Assembly (NCBI RefSeq): GCF_000021305.1
Contig: NC_011772.1
Location: 4,934,001-4,998,000 of the forward strand
DNA from: Bacillus cereus G9842
Lineage (GTDB): Bacteria > Bacillota > Bacilli > Bacillales > Bacillaceae_G
Length of the DNA: 64,000 nucleotides
Reading direction: 5' to 3'
The number at the start of each line of letters is the position of its first letter. Position 1 is the first letter of the stretch. This document shows positions 8,870 to 16,200 of this stretch, piece by piece. The notes under the pieces are model-generated. The model searched no databases. It saw nothing but the letters and a program-made list of their open reading frames with translations, and was not told where the DNA came from. Both the position numbers and the translations under genes were made by a program.

Positions 8870-9364
8870 TCAGTCCCCCCTATTTGAAAGTAATTCATTA
8901 ATGATTTTTTTAATTTCTTCTCTCTCACCTGAAACTACAAGCATATCTCCTTCTTCAATTACTGTTTCTGGCCCTGGATTAAATAGCTTCTTCATGTTCT
9001 TCTTCATAACTGCGATTATCGTTACGCTATATGTTTTTCTTATTTCAAGATCGCCAATTGTTTTTCCGATTGCTGGAGCTGTATTCTCCACTTTGAACCA
9101 CTCAATCGCTAAACCTTCAAAAACCATCTCAACATTTTCTAACGCCCTAGGCTTATATACCATTCCACCTAATATTGCTGCGATTTGCCTTGCCTCTGAG
9201 TCACGTAGTGAAATACTTGAGATGCTTTCTTCATGGTCTGAATCAAAATGATACATTTCTCTACGCCCATCATCATGAATGACAATTACCATCTTTTCGT
9301 TACCTTTCGTAACGATTTGAAACTTATAACCAATACCCGGAAGTTCACTTTCTCTAATATTCAT
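8870..9364 (-). CDS. khtT: KhtT-like regulatory subunit of the K+/H+ antiporter (TrkA-C domain)
   Basis: A 164-residue cytosolic protein opening MNIRESELPGIGYKFQ, very like B. subtilis KhtT as recalled. The N-terminal half holds DDGRREMYHF and SEARQIAAILGGM. The C-terminal half is an RCK_C/TrkA-C domain (about 85-160) that binds cyclic di-AMP in KhtT homologues. The ATG at 9364 is preferred because GGAGGAG sits 8 nt upstream; a start five codons earlier has no such site. It is translationally close-coupled to khtU. Expected role: nucleotide- and pH-dependent gating of K+ efflux. Confidence 0.94.
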   Translation of the reverse strand: MNIRESELPGIGYKFQIVTKGNEKMVIVIHDDGRREMYHFDSDHEESISSISLRDSEARQIAAILGGMVYKPRALENVEMVFEGLAIEWFKVENTAPAIGKTIGDLEIRKTYSVTIIAVMKKNMKKLFNPGPETVIEEGDMLVVSGEREEIKKIINELLSNRGD

Positions 9365-9418
9365 TTTTAGCTCCTCCATAACTTATTTATTTTAATTTTC
9401 TGTTTTTCTGTCTTTTAT

Positions 9419-9547
9419 TCATCCAATCAACTTTAGAAATTCTAACCACTCAGGATATTTGTGATTTGGAAATCTTTTATTGTAATAATAAGTTGCCCCT
9501 AAAAAGATACTTAAAGATGTAATGATAAAAAACATATTACTTCTCAT
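9419..9547 (-). CDS. Possible 42-residue single-pass membrane peptide upstream of khtTU
   Basis: An ATG at 9547 opens 42 codons, beginning MRSNMFFIITSLSIFLGATY, ending at TGA (9419-9421). It has one hydrophobic helix (about 5-21), then a charged tail rich in Tyr, Lys and Pro (YYYNKRFPNHKYPEW). Only a weak GAGAG precedes the start. It lies 54 bp upstream of khtT on the same strand, where B. subtilis has the larger khtS; no sequence likeness to KhtS is claimed. It could be a small accessory subunit or chance. Confidence 0.4.
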   Translation of the reverse strand: MRSNMFFIITSLSIFLGATYYYNKRFPNHKYPEWLEFLKLIG

Positions 9548-9697
9548 TTTCAAACTCTCAAGGCTTACTTTCAATAAAGAATCTTCTTTCAAATTATCCC
9601 CACTTTCTCGCTTTAAATTTAGTTTTTTAAAATGTAAATAATTCTAAAAATATTACGATGTAACATAATCATAACACAAAATTGATTTAAGTAACAT

Positions 9698-9714
9698 AAT
9701 TTTTTAGAAAAATT
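9698..9714. promoter_or_regulatory. CodY-like inverted repeat before AGCS symporter
   Basis: AATTTTT-TAG-AAAAATT has perfect 7-bp arms and fits the CodY consensus AATTTTCWGAAAATT with about three mismatches. It lies 60 bp before the symporter start. The surrounding 9548-9773 is otherwise AT-rich without other recognised elements. Confidence 0.3.
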
Positions 9715-9773
9715 GATTCTCGTATATTTTTTGCATATAATTTTCTTATTACGAAAAAAAGGAAGTGTATTAT

Positions 9774-11207
9774 ATGGTTGATATCTTTAGCAGATTCCTT
9801 GAGGTAACGAATAATATTTTATGGTCATATATTCTTATTGCAATGCTAATCGGCTTCGGTCTTTACTTCTCTTTTAAATTAAAATTTGTCCAAATTACTC
9901 ATTTCAGTGAGATGGTCAGCTTAATTAGTAAAGGGTTTAATCGAAAAGAAAAAAAGAAAGATAGCATCTCTCCATTCCAAGCATTTTGCTTAAGTGCAGC
10001 AGCACGTATCGGTATCGGGAACTTAGCCGGTGTAGCACTAGCAATTTCAATGGGTGGACCTGGCGCAATATTTTGGATGTGGTTTATCGCAATTATCGGA
10101 GCAGCTACTAGTTTCGTAGAATGTACGCTCGCTCAAATTTATAAAGTAAAAGATGGTAGCAGGTTCCGTGGTGGGCCGGCATATTACATGGAAAAAGGAT
10201 TAAACAAACGCTGGATGGGTGTTTGGTTCTCACTTCTTATTACAGTTGCGTACGGATTAATTTTCAATTCAGTACAAGCGAATACAGTAACAATAGCGTT
10301 TGAAAATGCTTTTGGACTAGAGCGAACAATCGTAGGAGCTCTATTAGCCTTATTAGTTGCAGTCATTATTTTTGGTGGTATTAAGAGCATTTCACGTATT
10401 ACAGAAATGATTGTTCCGCCAATGGCAATCGTTTATATCGGCGTGGCTATTTTTGTCGTTATTAACAACTTCAATATGTTACCAAGCATTTTCATGGAAA
10501 TCTTTAACGGTGCATTCGGTTTAGACCAAGCCATCGCTGGTGGTATTGGAGCAGCAATCAAGTTCGGAATTCAGCGCGGTTTATTCGCGACAGAAGCAGG
10601 TATGGGTAGCTCTCCTAACGCAGCAGCAACATCAGATGTATCTCACCCTGTAAAACAAGGACTTGTTCAAGCATTAGGTGTTTTCGTAGATACATTCTTA
10701 GTATGTACATCAACAGCATTTATCGTATTATGTTCTGGACTTTACAAAGGATCAAATTTAGAAGGTATCGAATTAACACAAAACGCTTTAAGTTCACAAA
10801 TCGGACCGTGGGCAAGCACTTTCTTAGCGATTATTATTTTCCTATTCGCTTTCAGTTCTCTACTAGGAAACTACTATTATGGTGAAACAAATATTGCATT
10901 CATTAAAGAAAGCAAAACATGGTTAATGATTTATCGTGTTGCAGTTGTCGGAATGGTATTCTTCGGATCAATCGCTGCTCTTAAAACAGTTTGGAGTTTA
11001 GCTGATTTATTCATGGGACTAATGGTATTCACAAACTTAATTGCCATCTCATTCCTTAGCAAATTTGCTTACGCTGCATTAGTAGACTATTTGAAGCAAA
11101 AGAAACAAGGAAAAGATCCAGTTTTCGTTGCAAGCTCTATCCCTGGTTTACAGAATACAGAGTGCTGGGATGGACAGGATGTAGAAGAAAAACAGAAGGT
11201 TGTGTAA
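9774..11207 (+). CDS. Sodium:alanine/glycine symporter family protein (AGCS), paralogue 1
   Basis: A 477-residue integral membrane transporter, about 11 TM helices. It carries the AGCS hallmarks GIGNLAGVALAISMGGPGA and GLFATEAGMGSSPNAAAT and imports small neutral amino acids (Ala, Gly, or Gln in AlsT-type members) with Na+. The ATG at 9774 has AAGGAAG upstream; an in-frame GTG at 9765 overlaps that site and is rejected. Two close relatives lie at 17713-19155 and 19491-20921 on the other strand. All three end in a shared tail (KQGKDPVF..., NTECWD). Substrate differences among the three cannot be told from sequence. Confidence 0.93.
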   Translation: MVDIFSRFLEVTNNILWSYILIAMLIGFGLYFSFKLKFVQITHFSEMVSLISKGFNRKEKKKDSISPFQAFCLSAAARIGIGNLAGVALAISMGGPGAIFWMWFIAIIGAATSFVECTLAQIYKVKDGSRFRGGPAYYMEKGLNKRWMGVWFSLLITVAYGLIFNSVQANTVTIAFENAFGLERTIVGALLALLVAVIIFGGIKSISRITEMIVPPMAIVYIGVAIFVVINNFNMLPSIFMEIFNGAFGLDQAIAGGIGAAIKFGIQRGLFATEAGMGSSPNAAATSDVSHPVKQGLVQALGVFVDTFLVCTSTAFIVLCSGLYKGSNLEGIELTQNALSSQIGPWASTFLAIIIFLFAFSSLLGNYYYGETNIAFIKESKTWLMIYRVAVVGMVFFGSIAALKTVWSLADLFMGLMVFTNLIAISFLSKFAYAALVDYLKQKKQGKDPVFVASSIPGLQNTECWDGQDVEEKQKVV

Positions 11208-11212
11208 TAAAT

Positions 11213-11492
11213 TAAAAGCAGAAGCGGCTCGTCCAGAATCGCAGGACACTTCAAGCTCTCGACCTTGAAGCGCTTTTTGCTTCGAGTGAGAGAGCGAAAT
11301 GACCGGAGATTCTAGCCGCTGGAGCTGGATATCGCCTAAAAGCGGAAGTAGCTTGCTCAGAATGTGAGGGGGGATGGAGCTCCTGACGAAGAGGCGTTCT
11401 TTGCCTCACAGGAAGGCGCGAAATGACCGACTGTTCTAGTCACCGGAGCTGGATATTATATAAAAGCAGAAGCGGCTCATTTAGAACAAGAG
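11213..11492 (+). repeat. Tandem intergenic repeat array I (122-bp family): two units plus a partial third
   Basis: Unit 1 (about 11214-11335) starts AAAAGCAGAAGCGGCTCG and ends GAGCTGGATATC; a diverged unit 2 follows (about 11337-11460); a third stops after some 30 bp (11462-11492). Each unit can fold: AGCGGCT near its start pairs with AGCCGCT near its end, and GAAGC/GCTTC form an inner hairpin. The same family recurs at 12117-12397 and 62502-62900. Confidence 0.85.
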
Positions 11493-11507
11493 CTATATAT
11501 CAAACAA

Positions 11508-11541
11508 AATCCCTATTACCTCACCGTAATAGGGATTTTTA
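11508..11541 (+). terminator. Intrinsic terminator
   Basis: AATCCCTATTAC and GTAATAGGGATT form a perfect 12-bp stem (11509-11535) followed by TTTATT. It ends transcription from the symporter through the repeat array, ahead of dps. Confidence 0.85.
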
Positions 11542-11586
11542 TTTACAACAGTTCATAATTTGTTCAAATTAATTTCAGCAAAAGGG

Positions 11587-11640
11587 TTGTTTTATATCAA
11601 TTACTAGATTATAATAATTATAAATTAGTAATTGATATAA
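11587..11640. promoter_or_regulatory. dps promoter with perfect PerR box nested in a 49-bp palindrome
   Basis: A -35 TTGTTT (11587-11592) and -10 TATAAT (11610-11615) are 17 bp apart. TTATAATAATTATAA (11609-11623) is a perfect PerR box overlapping the -10. Outside it, TTATATCAATTACTA (11592-11606) and its exact reverse complement TAGTAATTGATATAA (11626-11640) add 15-bp arms about the same centre, 11616. PerR (peroxide/Fe/Mn sensor) control of dps is established in Bacillus. Confidence 0.88.
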
Positions 11641-11669
11641 CATAACAACTCAAAAGGAGATTGATCATA

Positions 11670-12110
11670 ATGAACAAACAAGTAATCGAGGTATTAAACA
11701 AACAAGTAGCAGACTGGAGCGTTTTATTCACAAAACTTCACAACTTCCATTGGTATGTAAAAGGGCCTCAATTCTTCACATTACACGAGAAATTCGAAGA
11801 ACTTTACACAGAATCAGCTACTCACATCGATGAAATTGCAGAACGCATTTTAGCAATTGGCGGCAAACCAGTAGCAACAATGAAAGAATACTTAGAACTA
11901 TCTTCTATTCAAGAAGCAGCATACGGAGAAACTGCAGAAGGGATGGTCGAAGCAATTATGAAAGACTACGAAATGATGCTAGTCGAACTGAAAAAAGGCA
12001 TGGAAATCGCTCAAGATTCTGACGACGAAATGACATCTGACCTACTACTAGGCATCTACACAGAACTAGAAAAACACGCTTGGATGCTACGCGCGTTCTT
12101 GAATCAATAA
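11670..12110 (+). CDS. dps: Dps-family miniferritin
   Basis: A 146-residue four-helix protein expected to form a 12-mer shell that oxidises and stores iron and protects DNA from peroxide. Inter-subunit ferroxidase residues are visible: His in [10 protein letters not shown], His and Glu in [12 protein letters not shown], and Asp/Glu in [10 protein letters not shown]. The ATG at 11670 follows AAAGGAG at 11654; a TTG three codons earlier lies inside the spacer. The promoter carries a perfect PerR box, so it should be induced by peroxide. It has no long basic N-terminal tail, so direct DNA binding of the E. coli kind is doubtful. The B. cereus group has two Dps paralogues; which one this is was not settled. 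Confidence 0.95.
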   Translation: MNKQVIEVLNKQVADWSVLFTKLHNFHWYVKGPQFFTLHEKFEELYTESATHIDEIAERILAIGGKPVATMKEYLELSSIQEAAYGETAEGMVEAIMKDYEMMLVELKKGMEIAQDSDDEMTSDLLLGIYTELEKHAWMLRAFLNQ

Positions 12111-12116
12111 TAGACT

Positions 12117-12397
12117 TTAAAGCGGAAGCGGCTCGCTCAGAGTCGCAGGACATTGGAGCTCTCGACCTTGAAGCGCTTTTTGCTTCGAGCGAGAGAGCGA
12201 AATGACCGGAGATTCTAGCCGCTGGAGCTGGATATCATTAAAAGCGGAAGCGGCTCGCTCAGAGTCGCAGGACATTGGAGCTCTCGACCTTGAAGCGCTT
12301 TTTGCTTCGAGCGAGAGAGCGAAATGACCGGAGATTCTAGCCGCTGGAGCTGGATATCATTAAAAGCAGAAGCGGCTCGCTCAGAGTCGCTTTTTTC
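12117..12397 (+). repeat. Tandem intergenic repeat array II: two near-identical 122-bp units plus a capped partial unit
   Basis: Units at about 12117-12238 and 12239-12360 are almost identical to each other and close to unit 1 of array I. The third copy breaks off after AGCGGCTCGCTCAGAGTCGC and runs directly into TTTTTT, so its first hairpin becomes a terminator (12373-12396). The array follows the dps stop codon by about 6 bp. Confidence 0.9.
12373..12396 (+). terminator. Terminator formed by the truncated repeat unit (dps transcript)
   Basis: GCGGCTC-GCTCA-GAGTCGC is a 7-bp stem with one G-T pair, followed by six T residues. Confidence 0.65.
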
Positions 12398-12428
12398 TGT
12401 AATGGTTGCACTTAACGGTACACGAAAT

Positions 12429-12522
12429 TATATCAACGATTTTTCAAATATATCGATCATTACCCTTAATATATCAACGATTTTTTCATTATATCGATCA
12501 TTACCCTCAATATATCAACGAT
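12429..12522. repeat. 41-bp periodic repeat, locus 1 (three copies)
   Basis: TATATCAACGAT occurs at 12429, 12470 and 12511, exactly 41 bp apart. Between the copies lie T/C runs and TATATCGATCATTACCCT. The same 41-bp periodicity is seen at 47017-47130. The stretch 12398-12680 otherwise holds only AT-rich sequence before the next gene. Confidence 0.85.
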
Positions 12523-12704
12523 TCGACAAGGGATATCAATTTACCGACAAATCACGACAGTATTAACACACAACTCGCCCCCACTTTTATCACTATATTA
12601 CAATCCTTTTTATGTTAAAATATAGGAAACACCCTTTAGTATCATAGATCCAAAAGGCTTTTCCAAATTCATCATTTACTACTTAAATGACGGGAGTGGT
12701 TCAG

Positions 12705-12902
12705 TTGAAAGACTACTTAATTAGAGCGTTTTTTGCGTTAATAACAGTTGGGATTCTCTTACTTATAGCTAATATTTTCAATATACGTGTCGAGGTTAAG
12801 GACTATGCTTTCCTCGTTGTCGTAGCAATTGGTGGCGGCTGGGGTGGCTGGTACCTGTATAAAAAACAAAGCAATCAAAATGATAAAGGCATTCCAAAGT
12901 AA
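12705..12902 (+). CDS. Small two-helix membrane protein, unknown
   Basis: A 65-residue protein with two hydrophobic stretches (about 7-24 and 34-53, the latter ending GGGWGGWYLYKK), then a polar Lys/Asn/Gln tail. The TTG at 12705 is favoured because GGGAG stands 8-9 nt upstream; an ATG at 12687 would place that site inside the gene. No named family is recognised. Its stop codon lies inside the loop of a terminator shared with the convergent gene at 12918. Confidence 0.75.
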   Translation: MKDYLIRAFFALITVGILLLIANIFNIRVEVKDYAFLVVVAIGGGWGGWYLYKKQSNQNDKGIPK

Positions 12903-12919
12903 TATGGAATGCCTCTTTT
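12885..12919. terminator. Bidirectional terminator between convergent small genes
   Basis: AAAGGCATTCCA (12885-12896) pairs with TGGAATGCC (12905-12913), followed by TCTTTT. The loop contains the stop codon of the plus-strand gene. Confidence 0.75.
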
Positions 12920-13199
12920 ATTGCCTTCTGTAATAAATAATGAAATTCAGACCACTAATACAACCAATCGCAATAAACATACAAAACGATTGTGGATCTC
13001 CACCTAGATTATACTCATCAACGATAAATCCGGACATAAACAACGTTATCGCGGAAACACCGATACACAATACCGAGATAAACCAAAGCGAAAATTCATT
13101 AATCAACTCTTTCTTCTGTCTCAAAACAATTAGCATAACAAGAATAGATGCTGCTAAAATACTTTTAAAAACCGGACGTAAATATACGAACTCCTCCAT
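12918..13199 (-). CDS. Small membrane protein with three predicted helices, unknown
   Basis: A 93-residue protein with hydrophobic segments at about 10-26, 36-57 and 70-88, separated by charged loops (RQKKELINEF; VDEYNLGGDPQSF), ending YYRRQ. The ribosome site AAAGGAG is good, which supports the start. It is convergent with the 65-residue membrane protein gene and has no partner on its own strand. I recognise no family and propose no function. Confidence 0.8.
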   Translation of the reverse strand: MEEFVYLRPVFKSILAASILVMLIVLRQKKELINEFSLWFISVLCIGVSAITLFMSGFIVDEYNLGGDPQSFCMFIAIGCISGLNFIIYYRRQ

Positions 13200-13257
13200 C
13201 TATTTCTCCTTTCCCCAAAACATTACATCTAAACATTAACATATTTAACCAAATTAA

Positions 13258-13294
13258 AAACACATGCCATCTTAAATTAAAACGACATGTGTTT
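13258..13294 (-). terminator. Terminator of the LOG-family gene
   Basis: AAACACATG and CATGTGTTT pair across a 19-nt loop. The minus strand continues TTTTTAATTT. Confidence 0.65.
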
Positions 13295-13303
13295 CCGTAT
13301 TTG

Positions 13304-13882
13304 CTATGATAGTTGCTTCCACTTCGTTCCCAAAACAGGACGCTCATAATTTTGGATTGCATGAATTAGTTTATCTGCCGTCTCAGCTGAAACGATCAAT
13401 TCTTTATTTGATGGATTCATAAATCCTTCTTCAGCTGAACGTGCAACCATTTGTAAAATTGGTCCGTAAAAGCCTTTTATGTTCAATAAACCAACCGGCT
13501 TATTATGTATACCAATTTGTGACCAACATACAACTTCAAATAGCTCTTCAAACGTTCCGTATCCGCCTGGTAATGCAATAAAAGCATCCGCAAGCTCTGC
13601 CATTTTCGCTTTACGTTCATGCATCGTCTCTACTTCAATTAATTCTGTTAGCCCTGTATGAACAATTTCTCCTCGGAATAGACCGCGTGGCATAACACCT
13701 GTTACACGTCCGCCTAAGCGAAGAACTTCGTTTGCCACTTCTCCCATTAATCCAACGCAAGAACCACCGTATACAAGCTCATAATCGTTCTCAACAAACA
13801 TTTTTCCTAACGCTATTGCCTGCTCTTTAAATTCTGGTCTCTCCCCTAAATTAGAACCTGCAAACACACAAATCTTTCTCAT
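13304..13882 (-). CDS. LOG-family nucleotide 5'-monophosphate nucleosidase-like protein (YvdD/TIGR00730)
   Basis: A 192-residue Rossmann-like protein with the two LOG signatures: GGSCVGLMGEVANE (phosphate binding) and PGGYGTFEELFE (catalytic PGGxGTxxE). In plants and some bacteria LOG enzymes release cytokinin base from its nucleotide by hydrolysing the N-glycosidic bond; bacterial YvdD-type members act on purine nucleoside monophosphates. Its role in Bacillus is not well defined. It lies head to head with the MazG-like gene at 13956; both are nucleotide-related. The start has a GTAGGA site close upstream. Confidence 0.93.
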   Translation of the reverse strand: MRKICVFAGSNLGERPEFKEQAIALGKMFVENDYELVYGGSCVGLMGEVANEVLRLGGRVTGVMPRGLFRGEIVHTGLTELIEVETMHERKAKMAELADAFIALPGGYGTFEELFEVVCWSQIGIHNKPVGLLNIKGFYGPILQMVARSAEEGFMNPSNKELIVSAETADKLIHAIQNYERPVLGTKWKQLS

Positions 13883-13955
13883 TCCTACACCCCGAAACTA
13901 TATATTGTTATGATACAATGAATATTGTACAACATATTGAAGGGATGAGGAAGAA

Positions 13956-14279
13956 ATGGATATCGTCGCATTTCAAAGATGGGTGGAGGAATTTTACGAA
14001 AAACGAAGCTGGTCACAGTATAATTCCTTTATTCGCTTAAATTTCTTAACAGAGGAAGTTGGAGAAGTTTCACGCGTTGTTCGTGCAATCGAAATTGGCC
14101 GCGATCGCCCTGATGAAGATGCGAAAACAGAAGAAGAGCTAAAACAAGAACTAAAAGAAGAACTTGGCGATGTACTATCTAACCTTATTATTCTTTCGCA
14201 AAAATATGATTTAGACTTACAAGACATTATGGACGCACACGTCACAAAGCTTTCGAAAAGGTTCGAAGTATCTAAATGA
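13956..14279 (+). CDS. MazG-like nucleotide pyrophosphohydrolase (YpjD-type)
   Basis: A 107-residue all-alpha NTP-PPase domain. The metal-binding motifs are present: LTEEVGEVSR (about 33-42) and KEELGDVLSNL (about 70-80), giving the E-x2-E and E-x2-D sites of the MazG superfamily. Such small single-domain enzymes hydrolyse non-canonical or excess NTPs to NMP and pyrophosphate. The start follows GAGGAAG. It is read away from the LOG-family gene and is followed by ferritin after 53 bp; AGGGGG and a TATAAT before ferritin suggest separate promoters. Confidence 0.9.
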   Translation: MDIVAFQRWVEEFYEKRSWSQYNSFIRLNFLTEEVGEVSRVVRAIEIGRDRPDEDAKTEEELKQELKEELGDVLSNLIILSQKYDLDLQDIMDAHVTKLSKRFEVSK

Positions 14280-14332
14280 GAATATTATCAATTATGGTAT
14301 AATATTCTTGTCACAATACTAAGGGGGATTTT

Positions 14333-14839
14333 ATGTTATCAAAAAAATTGCACGACGCATTAAATGAACAAATGAACTTTGAATTTTACTCTGCCCATGC
14401 TTATATGGCAATGGCTGCTTACTGTACAGCTGAGAGCTATGATGGATTCGCTAACTTTTTCCTTGTACAAGCTGAAGAAGAACGTTTCCACGCAATGAAG
14501 CTTTACAACTATATTAATGACCGCGGAGAGCGCGCTATTATTACTGGATTTGATAATCCAAATAACGAATACGAATCTGTATTAAACGCTTTTGAAGTCG
14601 CACTTGAGCACGAGCGTGAAGTAACGAAACGTATTTACAACTTATCTGATATCGCTTGGGATGAGCGTGAACATGCAACAATTACATTCTTAAAATGGTT
14701 CGTTGACGAACAAGTAGAAGAAGAAGCTTCATTTGATAGCATCATCCAAAAACTAAAACGTATTACAAGTGATTCAAACGCACTATTTATGCTAGATGCT
14801 GAATTAGAGAAACGTACATTTACACCTCCAGCTGAGTAA
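14333..14839 (+). CDS. ftnA: Non-haem ferritin
   Basis: A 168-residue ferritin monomer expected to assemble into a 24-mer iron store. The ferroxidase ligands are visible: Glu17, Glu50 and His53 in AEEERFHAMKLY, then Glu residues in ALEHEREVTKRI and KWFVDEQVEEE. No haem-binding Met pattern of bacterioferritin is apparent. AAGGGGG lies upstream of the start. No clear Fur or PerR box is seen in the 53-bp upstream gap. It ends with a perfect terminator. Confidence 0.95.
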   Translation: MLSKKLHDALNEQMNFEFYSAHAYMAMAAYCTAESYDGFANFFLVQAEEERFHAMKLYNYINDRGERAIITGFDNPNNEYESVLNAFEVALEHEREVTKRIYNLSDIAWDEREHATITFLKWFVDEQVEEEASFDSIIQKLKRITSDSNALFMLDAELEKRTFTPPAE

Positions 14840-14845
14840 TATTTC

Positions 14846-14882
14846 AATCACCTTAATACATGTATTAAGGTGATTTTTTATT
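14846..14882 (+). terminator. Intrinsic terminator of ferritin
   Basis: AATCACCTTAATACA and TGTATTAAGGTGATT form a perfect 15-bp palindrome followed by TTTTATTT. Confidence 0.92.
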
Positions 14883-14987
14883 TGCTCTCTATCTTAAAAT
14901 CACCTTAAATTTCCTCATATTTGACATAGCGCCAGCTATAAAATGGTATTATTTTCAATATAAAAACAATATACGAGGAGAGAAAAA

Positions 14988-16157
14988 ATGAATCAACGTG
15001 TAGAAGCTGTCGATGCAATTCGTGGTTTCGCTTTGTTTGGCATTTTACTAGTCAATATGACATTAATTCAATTTGGGTTCTTCACCAGTGAAAAACCCAC
15101 TTATCTATTCGGCAATCTTGATAAAGGCGCTAATTGGTTTATTCAATTTTTCGGCACACACAATTTTATATCCCTATTTTCTTTTCTATTTGGGCTTAGC
15201 ATTATTTTGTTACAAAAAAGTATTATCGCAAAAGGAAAAAAATTCTTCCCTACATACATAAGACGTATTATCATTCTTTTACTACTTGGCTACATTCACG
15301 GCACTTTTGTTTGGGAGGGAGATATTTTATTTGCATACGGAGTTATCGGGATTTTCTTAATGATGTTCATCAATCGAAAACCGAAAACTTTGCTCATTTG
15401 GGCGATTATTCTACTCGCACTTATTACACTTATGTCCTATCAAACTGATCCATCTACAAATATAAATGATTTCGCACCTTATACTGAAAAAGAACATAAA
15501 GTCCATCAAACCGGAGGCTATATGGATCACGTCAACTTTAGATTGACTGAAAATCCTTTTGATTACATGGGAATTGACGGTGCATTCGGATTATTTTTCA
15601 TATCAGTTTTCGCAATAATTTTTATGTCTCCACTGTTCCTACTCGGAATGTATGTAGGGAAAAAAGGCTGGCTATTTGAGGTCAATAAACATATACCTGC
15701 TGTCAAAAAAATATGGTTTGCCACCGGTCTCTTCTCTTTTACAATTAAAATCTTAGCTATGTTCGTAAAGCATCCGATTTTAATTATGTTACAAGATGGC
15801 CTTACACCAGTAACTATGACCTTCTTTTACGGAAGTACGATTATTTTATTATTCCATTACAAAAAAGCATCTCGTCTACTAACATACATGGCGAACATGG
15901 GAAAAATGTCCGTTAGTAATTACTTAGCACAATCTATTATTGCAACAACTATTTTTTACGCATATGGATTTGGCCTATACGGTAAAATCGGTTATTTCTT
16001 CGGTATTCTTTTAACCATCGGAATTTATACGATTCAATTATTCGTTAGCACCTATTGGCTCCAGAAATACCGGATGGGTCCAGTGGAATATGTGTGGAGA
16101 CTGGGAACTTATTTAGAGAAACCACGTTTTAAAAGAGATTTGGATAAAGCAAGTTAA
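14988..16157 (+). CDS. DUF418 family membrane protein (YeiB/YxaH-like)
   Basis: A 389-residue integral membrane protein. The N-terminus, RVEAVDAIRGFALFGILLVN, is the typical DUF418 opening, and the C-terminal DUF418 domain includes GKMSVSNYLAQS and YRMGPVEYVWR. About ten hydrophobic helices are evident. The N-terminal part resembles acyltransferase-3/HGSNAT-type folds, so transfer of an acyl group across the membrane is conceivable, but no substrate is known. The start follows GAGGAGAG. It stands alone, with a shared bidirectional terminator against nupC. Confidence 0.9.
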   Translation: MNQRVEAVDAIRGFALFGILLVNMTLIQFGFFTSEKPTYLFGNLDKGANWFIQFFGTHNFISLFSFLFGLSIILLQKSIIAKGKKFFPTYIRRIIILLLLGYIHGTFVWEGDILFAYGVIGIFLMMFINRKPKTLLIWAIILLALITLMSYQTDPSTNINDFAPYTEKEHKVHQTGGYMDHVNFRLTENPFDYMGIDGAFGLFFISVFAIIFMSPLFLLGMYVGKKGWLFEVNKHIPAVKKIWFATGLFSFTIKILAMFVKHPILIMLQDGLTPVTMTFFYGSTIILLFHYKKASRLLTYMANMGKMSVSNYLAQSIIATTIFYAYGFGLYGKIGYFFGILLTIGIYTIQLFVSTYWLQKYRMGPVEYVWRLGTYLEKPRFKRDLDKAS

Positions 16158-16162
16158 ACAAA

Positions 16163-16195
16163 AAAGCAATGAGCTTACGCTCATTGCTTTTCTTA
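16163..16195. terminator. Bidirectional terminator between DUF418 gene and nupC
   Basis: AAAGCAATGAGC and GCTCATTGCTTT form a perfect 12-bp stem around TTAC, with T and A runs on either side. Confidence 0.9.
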
Positions 16196-16200
16196 ATTTA

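Noticed and set aside
8817..9251. 144-codon plus-strand frame opposite khtT
   Set aside because: Antisense to a well-recognised gene, no ribosome site, no homology recalled.
12429..12522. Possible CRISPR-like array
   Set aside because: Spacers between the repeats are near-identical rather than unique, units are only 41 bp apart in total, and no cas gene is in the window.
12324..12618. Two overlapping plus-strand frames of 70-80 codons after the repeat array
   Set aside because: They start in the tandem repeat and continue through the 41-bp repeats; the translated text only mirrors these repeats.
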